A stretch of 64,000 nt of DNA from Salmonella enterica subsp. enterica serovar Typhimurium str. LT2 (GTDB taxonomy: Bacteria > Pseudomonadota > Gammaproteobacteria > Enterobacterales > Enterobacteriaceae), in assembly GCF_000006945.2 (NCBI RefSeq), contig NC_003197.2, positions 1,178,001 through 1,242,000 on the forward strand, written 5' to 3'. A program made the position numbers and the translations under genes. Numbering within the stretch: the stretch's first letter is position 1; the number at the start of each line of letters is the position of its first letter. Below the pieces are notes generated by a model. The model ran no database searches, had not been told where the DNA came from, and worked only from the letters and a program-made list of their open reading frames with translations. Positions 25,060 through 33,968 of the stretch are shown here, in pieces.

Positions 25060-25555
25060 ACTGCGGCGTTGGCTGCGTGAAGCCGCGGTTTTTCTGGCGC
25101 TCCTCATCGCGATAATGGTGGTCATGGACGTCTGGCGCGCGCCGCAGGCGCCTCCGGCGTTTGCCACGACACCATTACGTACGCTGACGGGAGAGTCGAC
25201 AACTCTGGCGACATTGAGCGAAGAACGCCCCGTACTGCTCTATTTTTGGGCCAGCTGGTGCGGGGTATGCCGCTTTACTACGCCTGCGGTCGCTCGCCTG
25301 GCGGCGGAAGGGGAAAACGTCATGACCGTTGCGCTCCGCTCCGGCGATGACGCTGAGGTTGCCCGCTGGCTGGCGCGCAAGGGCGTTGACTTCCCGGTCG
25401 TCAATGATGCTAACGGCGCCTTATCCGCTGGCTGGGAAATCAGCGTGACGCCAACGCTGGTGGTGGTTTCACAAGGTCGGGTTGTGTTCACCACCAGCGG
25501 CTGGACCAGCTACTGGGGCATGAAGCTTCGGCTATGGTGGGCAAAAACGTTCTGA
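25049..25555 (+). CDS. scsD: ScsD, membrane-anchored TlpA-like thioredoxin
   Basis: A 168-residue protein with one N-terminal membrane anchor (about residues 11-27, EAAVFLALLIAIMVVMDVW) and a periplasmic thioredoxin domain with CGVC (FWASWCGVCRF) and a cis-Pro loop (SVTPTLVVVSQG). Its start lies inside the end of scsC. It is the last gene of the operon; a GC-rich stem-loop begins 4 bp after the stop. Confidence 0.93.
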   Translation: MAGKLRRWLREAAVFLALLIAIMVVMDVWRAPQAPPAFATTPLRTLTGESTTLATLSEERPVLLYFWASWCGVCRFTTPAVARLAAEGENVMTVALRSGDDAEVARWLARKGVDFPVVNDANGALSAGWEISVTPTLVVVSQGRVVFTTSGWTSYWGMKLRLWWAKTF

Positions 25556-25559
25556 ATAT

Positions 25560-25579
25560 GCGCCGGGGTTTCCCGGCGC
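25560..25579 (+). terminator. Stem-loop after scsD
   Basis: GCGCCGGG-GTTT-CCCGGCGC, an 8-bp perfect GC stem with a 4-nt loop. Only a weak T-rich stretch follows (CGTTTACTG), so termination may be partial. Confidence 0.6.
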
Positions 25580-25687
25580 TAACGCGTTTACTGTAAGAAA
25601 AACCCCCGTTTTGCGAAATCGTTCCCGGAAAAATGATCCATTTCTGTCACACTCAGAACGATTTGATAACAACAAGAGGTCATAGGG

Positions 25688-26929
25688 ATGAAAAAATCAT
25701 TACTCGCTGTTGCTGTGGCAGGGGCTGTTTTGTTGTCATCCGCCGTACAGGCGCAGACAACGCCGGAGGGTTATCAATTACAACAGGTGCTGATGATGAG
25801 CCGCCATAATCTGCGGGCGCCGCTGGCGAATAATGGCAGCGTACTGGCGCAGTCGACGCCGAACGCCTGGCCGGCGTGGGACGTTCCCGGCGGGCAACTG
25901 ACGACGAAAGGCGGCGTGCTGGAAGTCTATATGGGACACTACACACGTGAATGGCTGGTCGCGCAGGGGCTGATACCGTCGGGAGAATGTCCGGCGCCCG
26001 ACACGGTATATGCCTATGCGAATAGTTTGCAGCGCACCGTCGCCACCGCGCAATTTTTCATTACCGGCGCTTTCCCCGGCTGTGATATTCCTGTTCATCA
26101 TCAGGAAAAAATGGGCACTATGGACCCTACCTTCAATCCGGTAATTACCGATGATTCTGCCGCGTTCCGGCAACAAGCCGTACAGGCGATGGAAAAGGCG
26201 CGTAGTCAGCTACATCTTGATGAGAGTTATAAACTGCTTGAGCAGATAACGCATTATCAGGACTCGCCGTCCTGCAAAGAGAAGCATCAGTGTTCGCTAA
26301 TCGACGCGAAAGATACCTTCAGCGCGAACTATCAGCAAGAGCCTGGCGTGCAGGGGCCGCTTAAAGTAGGGAACTCGCTGGTGGATGCGTTTACCCTGCA
26401 ATATTACGAAGGGTTTCCGATGGATCAGGTCGCCTGGGGCGGGATCCACACCGATCGGCAGTGGAAGGTGCTGTCAAAACTGAAAAACGGCTATCAGGAC
26501 AGCCTGTTTACCTCACCCACGGTGGCGCGCAATGTCGCTGCGCCGCTGGTGAAATATATCGATAAGGTGCTGGTTGCCGATCGCGTTAGCGCGCCGAAGG
26601 TTACCGTGCTGGTGGGGCATGATTCCAATATCGCGTCGCTGCTGACGGCGCTGGATTTTAAACCCTATCAGCTCCATGACCAGTATGAGAGAACGCCGAT
26701 TGGCGGTCAGCTTGTCTTCCAACGCTGGCATGACGGCAACGCTAACCGGGATTTGATGAAAATCGAGTATGTCTACCAGAGCGCCCGGCAGTTACGCAAT
26801 GCGGAAGCGTTAACGCTCAAATCGCCCGCGCAAAGGGTAACCCTGGAACTGAAAGGATGTCCGGTGGATGCGAACGGCTTCTGTCCGCTGGATAAGTTCG
26901 ATAACGTCATGAACACTGCTGCAAAATAG
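25688..26929 (+). CDS. agp: Agp, periplasmic glucose-1-phosphatase
   Basis: A 413-residue histidine acid phosphatase that hydrolyses glucose-1-phosphate in the periplasm and also attacks phytate. The signal peptide is MKKSLLAVAVAGAVLLSSAVQA. The phosphate-binding motif RHNLRAP is present just after it, and the C-terminal proton-donor motif HDSN (VLVGHDSNIAS) is intact. The ribosome-binding site is AAGAGGTCATAGGG. A separate transcription unit between scsD and yccJ. Confidence 0.96.
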   Translation: MKKSLLAVAVAGAVLLSSAVQAQTTPEGYQLQQVLMMSRHNLRAPLANNGSVLAQSTPNAWPAWDVPGGQLTTKGGVLEVYMGHYTREWLVAQGLIPSGECPAPDTVYAYANSLQRTVATAQFFITGAFPGCDIPVHHQEKMGTMDPTFNPVITDDSAAFRQQAVQAMEKARSQLHLDESYKLLEQITHYQDSPSCKEKHQCSLIDAKDTFSANYQQEPGVQGPLKVGNSLVDAFTLQYYEGFPMDQVAWGGIHTDRQWKVLSKLKNGYQDSLFTSPTVARNVAAPLVKYIDKVLVADRVSAPKVTVLVGHDSNIASLLTALDFKPYQLHDQYERTPIGGQLVFQRWHDGNANRDLMKIEYVYQSARQLRNAEALTLKSPAQRVTLELKGCPVDANGFCPLDKFDNVMNTAAK

Positions 26930-26935
26930 CCATAT

Positions 26936-26955
26936 GCCCCCGCGCAGGCGGGGGC
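26936..26955. terminator. Bidirectional terminator between agp and yccJ
   Basis: GCCCCCGC-GCAG-GCGGGGGC, an 8-bp stem with T-rich GTTTGTGTT after it on the plus strand. It separates the convergent stops of agp and yccJ. Confidence 0.8.
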
Positions 26956-26962
26956 GTTTGTG

Positions 26963-27190
26963 TTATACGTTTTTACGTTCGATGATTTGTTCGCCCCAGA
27001 AGAGCGAGTCTTTGTCCGTTTTCTCAAAGGCTTTGATCAGCACCTCATCGCTACCTTCTTCCCATATTTTTTCTGCCAGTTTCTCGTCATAGTGAGCGAC
27101 TTCAAAAATGGCTTCGGCAATTTCCGGCGACGTATTACGCAGGCTTGCCCATTCGCCGACGCGGTGCGCTTTTGCTTCTTGAGTTGGCAT
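26963..27190 (-). CDS. yccJ: YccJ, small conserved protein
   Basis: A 75-residue acidic, helical protein (MPTQEAKAHRVGEWASLRN...) of unknown function, conserved in Enterobacteriaceae and always next to wrbA. It has no signal peptide or membrane segment. It lies 20 bp downstream of wrbA with GAGGATTCG before its start, so the two form an operon, which in E. coli is RpoS-dependent. Confidence 0.93.
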   Translation of the reverse strand: MPTQEAKAHRVGEWASLRNTSPEIAEAIFEVAHYDEKLAEKIWEEGSDEVLIKAFEKTDKDSLFWGEQIIERKNV

Positions 27191-27210
27191 TCGAATCCTC
27201 CTGTTGAAGA

Positions 27211-27807
27211 TTAGCCGTTGAGTTTGACTGCCAGACCGGCGACGTATTCCCCCTGATAGCGAGCGATAGAGAGTTCCTCCTGGCTTGGTTGACGTGAACC
27301 GTCGCCTCCAGCGATAGTCGTTGCGCCGTAAGGCGTGCCGCCGCGAACCTGGGAGACGTCAAAGAGTTCCTGTGCGGCATAGCCTATCGGGACGATCACC
27401 ATCCCATGATGGGCAAGCGTAGTCCAGGTCGAGGTGATGGTCTGCTCCTGGCCGCCGCCCGTTCCGGTAGAACTGAACACGCTGCCGAGCTTGCCGTATA
27501 GCGAGCCGGATGCCCACAGTCCACCGGTTTGATCCAGGAAGGTACGCATCTGGCCTGACATATTGCCAAACCGGGTTGGCGTACCAAAAATAATGGCATC
27601 GTAATCCGCCAGCTCCTGTGGGGTGGCAACCGGTGCGTTTTGCGTTTTACCGCCAGCTTTTGCGAAGATTTCAGGCGGCATTGTTTCTGGCACACGCTTT
27701 ATAATGACCTCTGCGCCGTCGACTTTCTTTGCCCCTTCCGCCACCGCGTGCGCCATGGTTTCAATGTGTCCGTACATGGAATAATAGAGCACCAGAATCT
27801 TTGCCAT
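27211..27807 (-). CDS. wrbA: WrbA, NAD(P)H:quinone oxidoreductase
   Basis: A 198-residue flavodoxin-fold FMN enzyme that reduces quinones by two electrons. The FMN phosphate loop LYYSMYGHIETMA is at the N-terminus, with GTPTRFGNMSGQM and the insertion GGGQEQTITS typical of WrbA as opposed to plain flavodoxins. It forms tetramers in the cytosol. First gene of wrbA-yccJ; the ATG at 27807 follows GAGGAGTAGTACAA. Confidence 0.96.
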   Translation of the reverse strand: MAKILVLYYSMYGHIETMAHAVAEGAKKVDGAEVIIKRVPETMPPEIFAKAGGKTQNAPVATPQELADYDAIIFGTPTRFGNMSGQMRTFLDQTGGLWASGSLYGKLGSVFSSTGTGGGQEQTITSTWTTLAHHGMVIVPIGYAAQELFDVSQVRGGTPYGATTIAGGDGSRQPSQEELSIARYQGEYVAGLAVKLNG

Positions 27808-28191
27808 TTGTACTACTCCTCAGATTAATCAGGTGTGTAGCGATTCGCTACGTCTATTTAAAGATATGCTCTCCTGTGAAGAGTGCAAATTTCAGCGCCA
27901 TTTCTTTGATTTATAACAATAATTAATTTGGCGACCTTTGTTGCAAAATGATACATTTTTAAGCGCTTTGATTTTCCCAAATATAAGAATAACTTATTTA
28001 TTTCTTATGGTTATTATTCTGCGTATTCGGCTTCCAATGTTGCAGAATATTTCGGTAAGCGGCCTACTACGACGTTTTTCACTATGCTTAATGTTACGCG
28101 GCGTTACTGATGATATCGTTCATACGCTGCGCGAGGAGATACTCCTCATTACCTATGCAATATGATGTCTAATCTATGACGGAGGTCAGTA
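27808..28191. other. wrbA-ymdF divergent promoter region
   Basis: 384 bp without a supported gene. It must hold the wrbA promoter (minus) and the ymdF promoter (plus), both stress-related in relatives. The stretch 27895-28020 is AT-rich. I cannot assign individual promoter elements with confidence. Confidence 0.5.
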
Positions 28192-28359
28192 ATGGCAAAC
28201 CATCGTGGCGGTTCCGGTAATTTTGCGGAAGACCGCGAAAGAGCATCAGAAGCAGGTCGTAAAGGTGGTCAGCACAGCGGGGGCAATTTTAAGAATGACC
28301 CGCAGCGTGCATCCGAAGCAGGCAAAAAAGGGGGCAAAAGCAGTAACCGTAATAGCTAG
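28192..28359 (+). CDS. ymdF: YmdF, KGG-repeat stress protein
   Basis: A 55-residue Gly/Lys/Ser-rich, hydrophilic protein with repeats of the type GNF-x5-R-ASEAG-x-KGG: first copy GNFAEDRERASEAGRKGG, second GNFKNDPQRASEAGKKGG. This is the KGG (general stress protein YciG/YmdF) family, probably disordered. A strong ribosome-binding site (GACGGAGGTCAGTA) precedes the ATG. Its exact function is unknown. A terminator follows at 28419. Confidence 0.93.
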   Translation: MANHRGGSGNFAEDRERASEAGRKGGQHSGGNFKNDPQRASEAGKKGGKSSNRNS

Positions 28360-28418
28360 CCTGCGTCACAACAGCAAGACGCTGAGCGTTTCGCGCTAAA
28401 AAGTGTCATGCGCCACCG

Positions 28419-28443
28419 CCGCCGGATTTCCGGCGGTTTTTTT
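28419..28443 (+). terminator. Terminator after ymdF
   Basis: CCGCCGG-ATTT-CCGGCGG followed directly by seven T. A textbook intrinsic terminator between ymdF and rutR. Confidence 0.92.
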
Positions 28444-28495
28444 GTTTATAAGCCGGATTTGGTATGCTTGCGTCCTGACAAAAAGGAGAGGGCGC

Positions 28496-29134
28496 ATGTC
28501 GCAACGCACAGAGAAAAAAATCGGGAAACGCTCGCAGGCCACCGGTGCAAAACGGCAGCTTATCTTAACCGCCGCGCTTGCTGTTTTTTCCCAGTATGGC
28601 ATTCATGGCGCGCGTCTTGAGCAGGTCGCCGAGCGGGCAGGCGTCTCCAAAACCAATCTGCTTTATTATTATCCCTCGAAAGAGGCGCTGTATGTCGCGG
28701 TAATGCGACAGATTCTGGATGTCTGGCTGGCGCCGCTCAAGGCGTTTCGCGCAGAATTTTCCCCTCTGGAGGCCATCAAAGAGTATATCCGTCTCAAGCT
28801 GGAAGTTTCGCGTGATTATCCGCAGGCGTCGCGGCTCTTCTGCATGGAGATGCTGGCGGGCGCGCCGCTCTTAATGGAGGAACTGACCGGCGATCTAAAA
28901 GCGTTGATAGATGAAAAATCCGCGCTGATTGCCGGATGGGTGCACAGCGGGAAACTGGCGCCCATTTCTCCGCACCATTTGATCTTCATGATTTGGGCCG
29001 CCACGCAACATTACGCCGATTTTGCCCCTCAGGTTGAGGCGGTAACCGGCGCGACGCTTCGCGATGAAGCCTTTTTTAACCAAACGGTCGAAAGCGTTCA
29101 GCGCATTATTATTGAAGGGATTCGCGTGCGTTAA
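28496..29134 (+). CDS. rutR: RutR, TetR-family pyrimidine-responsive regulator
   Basis: A 212-residue TetR-type repressor with an N-terminal helix-turn-helix (RLEQVAERAGVSKTNLLYYYPSKEALY) and a C-terminal ligand domain with the conserved YPQASRLFCMEMLAGAPLL. In E. coli it senses uracil or thymine, represses the divergent rutABCDEFG operon and touches other pyrimidine genes. Here no rut genes adjoin it: ymdF lies upstream and an LprI-like gene follows. The start at 28496 (MSQRTEKK) follows AAAAGGAGAGGGCGC; the longer open frame upstream crosses the ymdF terminator. Confidence 0.94.
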   Translation: MSQRTEKKIGKRSQATGAKRQLILTAALAVFSQYGIHGARLEQVAERAGVSKTNLLYYYPSKEALYVAVMRQILDVWLAPLKAFRAEFSPLEAIKEYIRLKLEVSRDYPQASRLFCMEMLAGAPLLMEELTGDLKALIDEKSALIAGWVHSGKLAPISPHHLIFMIWAATQHYADFAPQVEAVTGATLRDEAFFNQTVESVQRIIIEGIRVR

Positions 29135-29526
29135 CCGGCTGGCGGCAGTGGGCAGCTCAAATCCCCCTCTTCACATTGCAGCAGCGAGGCTAAAAACGCT
29201 TCGCGTTCGTTCGTTTTATCGGTCAGGCACTGGCTGGCGATCATGGGTTGCACGCTGCCGCCCTCCGTACCTGAGCGAATCAGCGCGCAATCGGCGTCGC
29301 GCAGGGCAATCCATGCCACCTGTGCTTTTTGTAACAGCTCGCGCTGCGGCGGTTGCGCACGCTTAAGCGCGCTTTGATAGGTTTCGTTCAGCTTTTTATC
29401 TGCCGCCTGGTATTGCGCGGCGGCGCAGCGATTCATTTCCAGCTGCGTACTGGCGCTGGCACACTCATCGGCCAACGCCTGACTGCTGATCAACAACGCC
29501 GCGCAGGTAAGGAAAATTCGTTTCAT
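29131..29526 (-). CDS. LprI/DUF1311-family periplasmic protein
   Basis: A 131-residue secreted protein with signal peptide MKRIFLTCAALLISSQALA and a mature part matching the LprI N-terminal domain: paired Cys in DECASASTQLEMNRCAAAQY, a helical LNETYQSALKRA, and WIALRDADCALI. Family members include lysozyme inhibitors, but the enterobacterial ones are mostly uncharacterised. Its stop overlaps that of convergent rutR by 4 bp. Lysozyme inhibition is inferred from family only. Confidence 0.82.
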   Translation of the reverse strand: MKRIFLTCAALLISSQALADECASASTQLEMNRCAAAQYQAADKKLNETYQSALKRAQPPQRELLQKAQVAWIALRDADCALIRSGTEGGSVQPMIASQCLTDKTNEREAFLASLLQCEEGDLSCPLPPAG

Positions 29527-29545
29527 ACGGTCCTCTGACGCGAGT

Positions 29546-29570
29546 AAAAAGGCTCCATTGACGGAGCCTT
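29546..29570 (-). terminator. putA terminator
   Basis: On the minus strand, AAGGCTCC-GTCAAT-GGAGCCTT followed by TTTA, 15 bp beyond the putA stop. Confidence 0.88.
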
Positions 29571-29584
29571 AATTAACCACAGTA

Positions 29585-32500
29585 TTAGCCAATTGTCATC
29601 AGGCTGGCATTACCGCCAGCGGCGGCAGTGTTTACGCTCAGCGAACGTTCAATATAGAGCCGTTCCAGCAGTATATTGCTTTCGCCGCGGGCGAACCCCT
29701 GTACCGACACTATCGCGCCTTCGCGGGCGGCGACGGCTTCGCACACGGTTCGCAGCTTGTCGGAGTCGCCGTGGAAAATCACCGCGTCAAACGGCTGCGC
29801 CATCAGCGTTTCCGCTTTCGCAAACTGGACACGCGCCGCGACGGCGGCGGGGAGACGTTTCGCCAGATCGCGGTGGAAGGCGTCGTCTGACCATAGCGCC
29901 TGACTGCCGACGGCGAGAACGGCGGCAAGCTGCGTCAACGCGTCCTGTTCATCATCAGCCAGGCATAATACCCGTTCACGCGGCAACAACGTCCAGGTAT
30001 TGCGCTCGCCGGTCGGCCCCGGTAGCAGGCGCTGCGTGCCGGCCTGGGCCAGATCGGCGAATTGTCGGCAGAGCGTCTGTAGCGCCGGGCGATCCGCCGC
30101 CCATTGTGTCAGGGCGGTCAACGGCGCGAGTAGCGTGGTTTTAAGCTGCGCATCCACCGGGTAACGCGCATCCTGACGAGTCAGCGTCGTATTGAGCGCA
30201 TTGGGCGGGCGGTGTGCCAGCAGGCGGTAGAGATAGAGCGGTCCTCCCGCTTTTGGCCCGGTGCCGGACAGGCCTTCGCCGCCAAACGGCTGGACGCCGA
30301 CGACCGCGCCCACCATATTACGGTTAACGTACAGGTTGCCGACATGGGCGGAACCGGTGACTTGCGCAATGGTTTCATCAATACGGGTATGTACGCCCAG
30401 CGTTAGCCCGTAGCCGGAAGCGTTAATCTGTTCGATAAGCTCCGCCAGTTGGTTACGGTTATAACGCACGACGTGCAGCACGGGCCCGAAGACCTCTTTT
30501 TCCAGTTCTGCGAAGTTTTCCAGCTCAATAAGCGTGGGCATAACAAACGTACCGGTCTGCCATTCCTGCGCATCATCGCTGTTTTCACGTGCGGCCTGGA
30601 AAACCGGGCGGCCTTTGGCGCGCATCGTCTGGATGTGACGTTCAATGTTGGCTTTGGCCTCGCTATCGATCACCGGCCCGATATCGGTCGTCAGACGGCC
30701 TGGATTCCCCATCCGACACTCCGCCATCGCGCCGCGTAACATTTTCAGCGTATGTTCGGCGATATCGTCCTGCAAACACAGCACGCGGAGCGCGGAACAG
30801 CGTTGTCCGGCGCTGTCGAAAGCGGAAGCCAGCACATCCACGACCACCTGCTCGGTGAGCGCGGAAGAGTCGACAATCATAGCGTTCATACCGCCGGTTT
30901 CCGCAATCAACGGAATAGGGCGGCCCTGGGCGTCAAGACGCGTGGCGATGTTGCGCTGCAACAACGTCGCGACCTCCGTGGAGCCGGTAAACATCACGCC
31001 GCGTACACGCGCATCGGCGGTAAGCTGGGCGCCGACGGTTTCTCCCCGTCCCGGCAACAGTTGCACGACGCCCGGCGGTACGCCCGCTTCCAGCAAAATG
31101 GCAATGCCCTGGGCGGCAATCAGCGATGTCTGCTCTGCCGGTTTCGCCAGAACGCTGTTACCTGCCGCCAGCGCGGCGGCGATTTGGCCGGTGAAAATGG
31201 CCAGCGGGAAGTTCCACGGACTGATGCAGACTACCGGCCCTAACGGGCGATGCGTTTCGTTATCGAAATCGTCACGCACTTGACCGGCATAATAATGGAG
31301 GAAGTCTACCGCTTCGCGCACTTCGGCAATGGCGTTGCTGAACGTTTTCCCCGCTTCACGCACCAACAGGCCAATCAACTGCTGCATTTGGTCTTCCATT
31401 AATACCGCCGCCCGCTGCAAAATAGCGGCGCGTTCTTGCGGCGGCGTCGCAAACCAAACCGGCGCCTGATTGACCGCGTTTTGCAATGCCTGTTCAACCT
31501 CGCTTTCTGTCGCTTCGCGTCCCCAGCCAACAATATCTTTCGGTTCCGCCGGGTTGATAACCGGCGTCATCTCACCGTCGGCCACCGGTTGTTCCAGCAC
31601 AGGTTTGGCCTGCCATTTCTGCATGGCGTTGCTTAACAGGGCAGAAGAAAGCGAGGCGAGGCGATGTTCATTCGCTAAATCAAGTCCGGCGGAGTTTATC
31701 CGACCTTCGCCGTACAGATCGCGCGGCAGCGGAATTTTCGGATGCGGTATGCCAGCCTGACCTTCCTGCTGCGCCAGTTTTTCCACGGCCTCGACCGGGT
31801 CCGCCACCAGTTCATCGAGCGGTAGGGTGGCATCGGCGATACGGTTGACAAAAGAGGTGTTGGCGCCGTTTTCCAGCAGGCGTCGTACCAGATAGGCCAG
31901 CAGGGTTTCGTGTGTTCCCACCGGCGCGTAAATACGGCAGGGACGGTTAAGTTTTCCGTCCGCCACTTTACCGGTGACCTGTTCATACAGCGGTTCGCCC
32001 ATGCCGTGCAGGCACTGGAATTCGTACTGACCCGGATAGTAATTTTGCCCGGCCAGATGATAAATCGCCGCCAGTGTGTGAGCGTTATGGGTCGCGAACT
32101 GCGGGTAGATCAGATTAGGGACGGCGAGCAGTTTTTTCGCGCAGGCCAGATAAGAGACATCGGTATACACTTTGCGGGTATAAACCGGATAGCCCTCCAG
32201 CCCTTCCATTTGCGCGCGTTTGATCTCGCTATCCCAGTAGGCGCCTTTCACCAGACGAATCATCAGCCGACGGCGGCTACGGGAGGCCAGATCGACTAAA
32301 TAATCAATGACCAGCGGGCAGCGTTTCTGGTAAGCCTGAATCACAAAGCCAATGCCGTTCCAGCCCGCCAGTTCGGGTTCGAAGCAGAGTTTTTCCAGCA
32401 GATCGAGCGAGATCTCCAGACGATCCGCCTCTTCGGCGTCGATATTGAGACCAATGTCGTACTGGCGCGCCAGCAGCGTCAGGGATTTCAGGCGCGGATA

Positions 32501-33547
32501 AAGCTCCTCCATTACCCGATCGTATTGCGCGCGACTATAGCGTGGATGCAGGGCGGACAGCTTAATCGAGATGCCTGGCCCTTCGTAAATACCGCGACCG
32601 TTAGACGCTTTGCCGATGGCATGAATCGCTTGCTGGTAAGAAACCATATAGGCCTGCGCATCGGCGGCGGTTAACGCGGCTTCGCCCAGCATATCGTAAG
32701 AATAGCGGAACCCTTTCTCTTCCAGTTTTCGGGCATTCGCCAGCGCCTGAGCAATGGTTTCGCCAGTCACGAACTGCTCGCCCATTAAACGCATCGCCAT
32801 GTCGACGCCTTTGCGGATTAACGGCTCGCCGCTCTTGCCGATAATGCGGTTCAGCGAGCGCGATAGATTGGCTTCGTTATGCGTTGAGACCAGTCGGCCG
32901 GTAAAGAGCAGCCCCCAGGTGGCGGCGTTTACAAACAGCGACGGGCTACGGCCAATATGCGACTGCCAGTTGCCATTACTGATTTTGTCGCGAATTAACG
33001 CATCGCGCGTAGCTTTGTCGGGAATACGCAGCAGCGCTTCCGCCAGACACATCAGCGCTACGCCTTCTTGCGAAGAGAGGGAAAACTCCTGCAACAGGCC
33101 TTGCACCATACCCGCGCGACCGCTGGCGGATTTTTGATTGCGCAATTTCTCCGCCAGTTGATACGCCAGTTTATGCGCCTGCTCAGCGACAGGCGGCGAC
33201 AGGCGCGCCTGTTCCATTAGCATTGACACCGCATCGGTTTCCGGGCGGCGCCAGGCGGCGGTGATGGCGGCGCGAGAGACGGATTGGGGAAGAATTTGTT
33301 CGGCAAACTCCAGAAAGGGCTGATGCGGCTCATCCTGCGGCGCGACCGGCTCCTCGCTTTCATTTGCCGCGCCGACAAACAGCGCAGGTAGCTCCGGTAG
33401 CGTATCGCTATTTTCCAGCTTGTCCAGATAGCTAAAGATTGCCTGTTTTATTAACCAGTGCGGCGTGCGATCGATACGCGACGCGGCCATTTTGATCCGT
33501 TCGCGCGTGGCGTCGTCCAGCTTAACCCCCATCGTGGTGGTTCCCAT
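29585..33547 (-). CDS. putA: PutA, trifunctional proline dehydrogenase/P5C dehydrogenase/repressor
   Basis: A 1320-residue enzyme that oxidises proline to glutamate at the membrane and, when reduced proline flux is low, represses putA and putP. Domains in order: ribbon-helix-helix DNA-binding segment (residues about 1-47, MGVKLDDATRERIKMAASRI), helical arm, FAD proline dehydrogenase barrel (about 260-610), NAD-dependent P5C dehydrogenase (about 650-1110) with SPWNFPLAIF, FTGSTEV and nucleophile Cys in DSAGQRCSALR, then a C-terminal ALDH-like lid. Full length, divergent from putP across the operator region. Confidence 0.98.
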   Translation of the reverse strand: MGTTTMGVKLDDATRERIKMAASRIDRTPHWLIKQAIFSYLDKLENSDTLPELPALFVGAANESEEPVAPQDEPHQPFLEFAEQILPQSVSRAAITAAWRRPETDAVSMLMEQARLSPPVAEQAHKLAYQLAEKLRNQKSASGRAGMVQGLLQEFSLSSQEGVALMCLAEALLRIPDKATRDALIRDKISNGNWQSHIGRSPSLFVNAATWGLLFTGRLVSTHNEANLSRSLNRIIGKSGEPLIRKGVDMAMRLMGEQFVTGETIAQALANARKLEEKGFRYSYDMLGEAALTAADAQAYMVSYQQAIHAIGKASNGRGIYEGPGISIKLSALHPRYSRAQYDRVMEELYPRLKSLTLLARQYDIGLNIDAEEADRLEISLDLLEKLCFEPELAGWNGIGFVIQAYQKRCPLVIDYLVDLASRSRRRLMIRLVKGAYWDSEIKRAQMEGLEGYPVYTRKVYTDVSYLACAKKLLAVPNLIYPQFATHNAHTLAAIYHLAGQNYYPGQYEFQCLHGMGEPLYEQVTGKVADGKLNRPCRIYAPVGTHETLLAYLVRRLLENGANTSFVNRIADATLPLDELVADPVEAVEKLAQQEGQAGIPHPKIPLPRDLYGEGRINSAGLDLANEHRLASLSSALLSNAMQKWQAKPVLEQPVADGEMTPVINPAEPKDIVGWGREATESEVEQALQNAVNQAPVWFATPPQERAAILQRAAVLMEDQMQQLIGLLVREAGKTFSNAIAEVREAVDFLHYYAGQVRDDFDNETHRPLGPVVCISPWNFPLAIFTGQIAAALAAGNSVLAKPAEQTSLIAAQGIAILLEAGVPPGVVQLLPGRGETVGAQLTADARVRGVMFTGSTEVATLLQRNIATRLDAQGRPIPLIAETGGMNAMIVDSSALTEQVVVDVLASAFDSAGQRCSALRVLCLQDDIAEHTLKMLRGAMAECRMGNPGRLTTDIGPVIDSEAKANIERHIQTMRAKGRPVFQAARENSDDAQEWQTGTFVMPTLIELENFAELEKEVFGPVLHVVRYNRNQLAELIEQINASGYGLTLGVHTRIDETIAQVTGSAHVGNLYVNRNMVGAVVGVQPFGGEGLSGTGPKAGGPLYLYRLLAHRPPNALNTTLTRQDARYPVDAQLKTTLLAPLTALTQWAADRPALQTLCRQFADLAQAGTQRLLPGPTGERNTWTLLPRERVLCLADDEQDALTQLAAVLAVGSQALWSDDAFHRDLAKRLPAAVAARVQFAKAETLMAQPFDAVIFHGDSDKLRTVCEAVAAREGAIVSVQGFARGESNILLERLYIERSLSVNTAAAGGNASLMTIG

Positions 33548-33609
33548 ACCCTCTACTCCTGTTATTCGCTCTATCTGCTAACCAATAGTTAGCGGAAAAT
33601 ATCCACCAT

Positions 33610-33783
33610 GTTGCAACTTTGTGCAACCGCGTTAAATGTGACCTGCGTTGCAAGCTTAAAAATGAATGAATTGTTAAAAAAAGATAAGGGAGTGTCTGAC
33701 GAGAAAACCATCTGGATTTATTTTCTCTGCGGTAGTTAACACTTTTAAAAGGTGCAACCGCAAAAAATGTGAGAGAGTGCAAC
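33610..33783. promoter_or_regulatory. put control region with five PutA-type GTTGCA sites
   Basis: GTTGCA, the half-site known for the PutA ribbon-helix-helix domain, occurs at 33610-33615 and 33647-33652, and inverted (TGCAAC) at 33622-33627, 33753-33758 and 33778-33783. They form two clusters, one near putA and one nearer putP, in the 421-bp divergent region. This fits looping repression of both genes by PutA; the number and grouping are read directly, the function is from the E. coli and Salmonella put literature. Confidence 0.85.
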
Positions 33784-33968
33784 CTGGAGAAAAATAGTAT
33801 CCCTCTGCAATCAAATTTGATGTAAATGGTGTGTTAAATCGATTGTGAATAACCACCGCTTCCGGCAGGATACGGTCGCCCTGGTAAACATAACACCCTT
33901 GCCACGTTCCGGCAGGGTACAAAACGGCACGCTACGGTAGTGCCAATAAATAAATTTGGAGAACCTTG

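Noticed and set aside
27938..28165. A 75-codon hydrophobic frame between wrbA and ymdF.
   Set aside because: No ribosome-binding site, lies in a promoter region, AT-rich chance composition.
29593..31986. Several long frames opposite putA on the plus strand.
   Set aside because: They mirror the GC-rich third-position pattern of putA, lack ribosome-binding sites and show no family features.
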